Shown here in pieces: positions 62,360 through 64,000 of a stretch of 64,000 bases of DNA. The stretch is from Pseudomonas inefficax (lineage in GTDB: Bacteria; Pseudomonadota; Gammaproteobacteria; Pseudomonadales; Pseudomonadaceae). Both the position numbers and the translations under genes were made by a program. The notes beneath the pieces are model-generated. The model saw only the letters and a program-made list of their open reading frames with translations, made no database searches and was not told the DNA's origin. The DNA lies in NCBI RefSeq assembly GCF_900277125.1, contig NZ_OPYN01000164.1, forward strand, positions 124,001 to 188,000. The letters run 5' to 3'. Numbering within the stretch: position 1 is the first letter of the stretch; the number at the start of each line of letters is the position of its first letter.

Positions 62360-63333
62360 AAGCCCTCCTCCTTCTGGCCCATGGTGGTACGCAGCACGCC
62401 GATGTTGTCGGCTTCAAGCTCAACCACATCGCCCGGCTCGAGCTGACGGCCCAGCTCCAGCGCCGAACCGCCACCCATGGTGCCCGAACCGATCACATCG
62501 CCCGGCTCGATGATTTCGCCGAGCGAGACATAGGCGACCAGTTCAGCCACGGTCCACAGCTTCCCGCCACTGTTGCCCTTGCCCCAGGTTTCGCCGTTGA
62601 CGCGCACTTCCATCGAAATCGCGTCCAGGTCCTCGAACTCGTCCAGCGTGGTGATCCACGGGCCGATGGCGTGGGCGAAATCCTTGCTCTTGGTGCTGCC
62701 CATGCCAATCGGCAGTTCGTTGTGCTGCAGCCCGCGACCGCTGAAATCGTTGTAGAGCGTGATGCCGAATACGTAGTCGAGCGCCTCTTCCGGACGCACG
62801 CTGGAACCGCGGCGGCCGATCACGTAGCCCAGCTCCAGCTCGTAATCCATCTTTTCGGTGATGTAGCCTGGCCATGGCACTACCGCGTCGTGACCGATCA
62901 CGGTGCTGGCCGAGTTCTTGGTGAAGCCGGGAATCAGGAGCATGCTTTCCGGTACATCACGCCCCATACGCTCGTGCCAGCCCTTGATATGGCCGATGAA
63001 AGTGAGGCCGTCACGCAGCACGGGTGGATCAGAGGCCGGCAACCAGGTAACGTCGCCAATCGGCAGCGACGCTTCATCGCCGAAACGTCCTTCGATCACA
63101 GTGCGCGCCGCGTCGACTAGGTTGCTGCCATTCGCTAGCGCCTGCGCCATGCTGCCTGGAAACTGCGCTTGCGCGAGCCGAACGGCAGCTGCATCGCCAG
63201 CATGAAAAGTGGCCTTCGCGTGCAGTGCTGCGGCTCGGGCCAAATCGATTACTCGGCCCTTCTCTGGCTCTACTACGACCAACCGGGCAATCGGTCCATC
63301 CGGACTCTCTCTCGAAATGCGGCCGAATTTCAT
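62326..63333 (-). CDS. Fumarylacetoacetate-hydrolase-family protein, first gene of the branch-2 operon
   Basis: A 335-residue FAH-superfamily protein: LTFIGHIKGWHERM near 110-123, the metal region YELELGYVIGRRGSSV near 163-178, DYVFGITLYNDFSGRGLQH near 185-203 and VIGSGTMGGGSALELG near 289-304. The type resembles plant-lignan and homogentisate-pathway hydrolases less than general FAA hydrolases, so the substrate is open. GGGGAAA precedes ATG 63333. Three palindrome copies lie in the 517-bp gap upstream. Confidence 0.86.
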   Translation of the reverse strand: MKFGRISRESPDGPIARLVVVEPEKGRVIDLARAAALHAKATFHAGDAAAVRLAQAQFPGSMAQALANGSNLVDAARTVIEGRFGDEASLPIGDVTWLPASDPPVLRDGLTFIGHIKGWHERMGRDVPESMLLIPGFTKNSASTVIGHDAVVPWPGYITEKMDYELELGYVIGRRGSSVRPEEALDYVFGITLYNDFSGRGLQHNELPIGMGSTKSKDFAHAIGPWITTLDEFEDLDAISMEVRVNGETWGKGNSGGKLWTVAELVAYVSLGEIIEPGDVIGSGTMGGGSALELGRQLEPGDVVELEADNIGVLRTTMGQKEEGLWWPTPRQPFM

Positions 63334-63499
63334 TTGCGTATTTCCCCTTCAGGTTAAGGTCAAAATCGGGGCGTTGATGACACACCACCGCCCCATCACT
63401 GCGTCTTGAAGCCTGCACCCCATCGACCACCCCCAATAGGCGCAGCCCAGCACACACTTCCTTCCGCGCACTGCGGCATCGTTCGCTTAGCCATTATTT

Positions 63500-63514
63500 G
63501 ATACGAGTCGTATC
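63500..63514. promoter_or_regulatory. Best TetR operator copy upstream of the branch-2 operon
   Basis: GATACGAGTCGTATC is a perfect 15-bp palindrome with a single central base, 167 bp before the FAH start at 63333. It is the reference copy for the family of sites in this window. Confidence 0.8.
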
Positions 63515-63558
63515 GTTTTTTGTTTATAGGCTCACGTCCTCGGCTTGTCAACGGTCAA

Positions 63559-63573
63559 ATATCGATCCGTATC
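63559..63573. promoter_or_regulatory. Degenerate TetR operator copy in the FAH/BKACE gap
   Basis: ATATCGATCCGTATC keeps the right half CGTATC and is followed by GTT as in other copies. The left half is poor, so this copy is uncertain. Confidence 0.45.
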
Positions 63574-63684
63574 GTTGTCTAAAAGACGATCAAATGGCTA
63601 ACAACTCCAAGAATAAAGGCTATTTGAGCTTGTTAACCCCACTGCTGTTGACAGAAATACAAACGACGCCTATAAACACAAAAC

Positions 63685-63699
63685 GATACGTACAGTATC
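63685..63699. promoter_or_regulatory. TetR operator copy before the BKACE gene
   Basis: GATACGTACAGTATC has perfect outer arms GATAC/GTATC and is preceded by AAAAC as its neighbours are followed by GTTTT. It lies 151 bp before the BKACE start and could control it. Confidence 0.6.
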
Positions 63700-63850
63700 A
63701 CTAATGATGCGAAGCTAACGAGATAGACCAGCCTTACCGGCCAGCGGCGCATCGCTTGCGCCTATGTGCCCACAGGTCTGGAAGGGCCAAGCCTTCCAGG
63801 CTGATCACAACACAGTTTTTCACCTCATGTTTGCGATGCGAGGAAAGCCA

Positions 63851-64000
63851 ATGAGCAAGGTCATCATCACCTGCGCTGTCACAGGCGGTGCACACACGCC
63901 ATCAATGTCACCGTTTCTGCCGGTCACACCGGAAGAAATTGCAGCGCAGTCGATCGAGGCCGTGGAGGCCGGTGCAGCGATCGTCCACCTGCACGCTCGC
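63851..64000 (+). CDS. Beta-keto acid cleavage enzyme (BKACE, DUF849), N-terminal 50 residues
   Basis: The partial protein MSKVIITCAVTGGAHTPSMSPFLPVTPEEIAAQ, then GAAIVHLHAR at the edge, is the N terminus of a BKACE/3-keto-5-aminohexanoate cleavage enzyme; VIITCAVTGG and VHLHAR (Zn His) are family marks. BKACEs cleave beta-keto acids with acetyl-CoA to a CoA ester and acetoacetate. AGGAAAG precedes ATG 63851. It is divergent from the branch-2 operon and may process the side chain after ring cleavage. The rest lies outside the window. Confidence 0.85.
   Translation, partial: MSKVIITCAVTGGAHTPSMSPFLPVTPEEIAAQSIEAVEAGAAIVHLHAR

Overview
The window looks like a chromosomal catabolic region of a Pseudomonas, probably of the P. 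putida group. Coding sequence is dense and mostly GC-rich. The homoprotocatechuate genes have the split hpaG1/hpaG2 form, and OprD-type porin, FadR/GntR and LysR regulators of pseudomonad type are present. I see no rRNA, tRNA, CRISPR, intact insertion sequence or phage gene. The species call is inference from gene content only.

Region 1 (1-13.6 kb) is a complete 4-hydroxyphenylacetate (4-HPA) pathway. A + strand run hpaG1-G2-E-D-F-X-H-I carries ring cleavage to pyruvate and succinic semialdehyde, plus uptake. On the - strand is a two-component 4-HPA 3-hydroxylase of the Acinetobacter C2/C1 type. AraC-type hpaA and two different MarR-type hpaR paralogues bracket the block, and ATTAA-N4-TTAAY boxes precede hpaG1 and the second hpaR. 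A frameshifted class III aminotransferase at the left edge and a TetR HTH remnant at about 13.0 kb are broken.

Region 2 (13.9-18.1 kb) is a decaying locus: a 5'-truncated OprD-type porin, a frameshifted sodium:solute symporter with a small partner membrane protein, a frameshifted histone-deacetylase-like amidohydrolase and an N-truncated LuxR regulator, next to an intact GntR gene. Region 3 (18.9-24.0 kb) has a LysR regulator divergent from an SDR-MFS-split transketolase operon of unknown substrate.

Region 4 (24.2-64 kb) is the most interesting part. Two paralogous TetR regulators sit among at least eleven copies, some degenerate, of a palindrome whose best copy is GATACGAGTCGTATC. The copies precede the main operons: an extradiol dioxygenase with an outer-membrane MetA-type protein; a leaderless substrate-binding-like protein with an FAH hydrolase; a chemoreceptor; each TetR gene; a YCF48-MMPL transporter pair followed by a FAD/Fe-S/FAD dehydrogenase; an SDR-Tat protein-VAO/PCMH flavocytochrome-MFS-old yellow enzyme operon; and an FAH-thioesterase-FAH-NIPSNAP-dioxygenase-flavin hydroxylase-dioxygenase operon facing a BKACE (DUF849) gene. 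I read this as one regulon for a bulky, probably multi-ring phenolic: chemotaxis, passage through the envelope, periplasmic benzylic hydroxylation, side-chain oxidation and cleavage, then two parallel branches of ring hydroxylation, extradiol cleavage and hydrolysis. The substrate cannot be read from sequence. Lignan-type compounds such as pinoresinol, eugenol-like phenylpropanoids or p-alkylphenols are candidates because of the coupled flavocytochrome genes.
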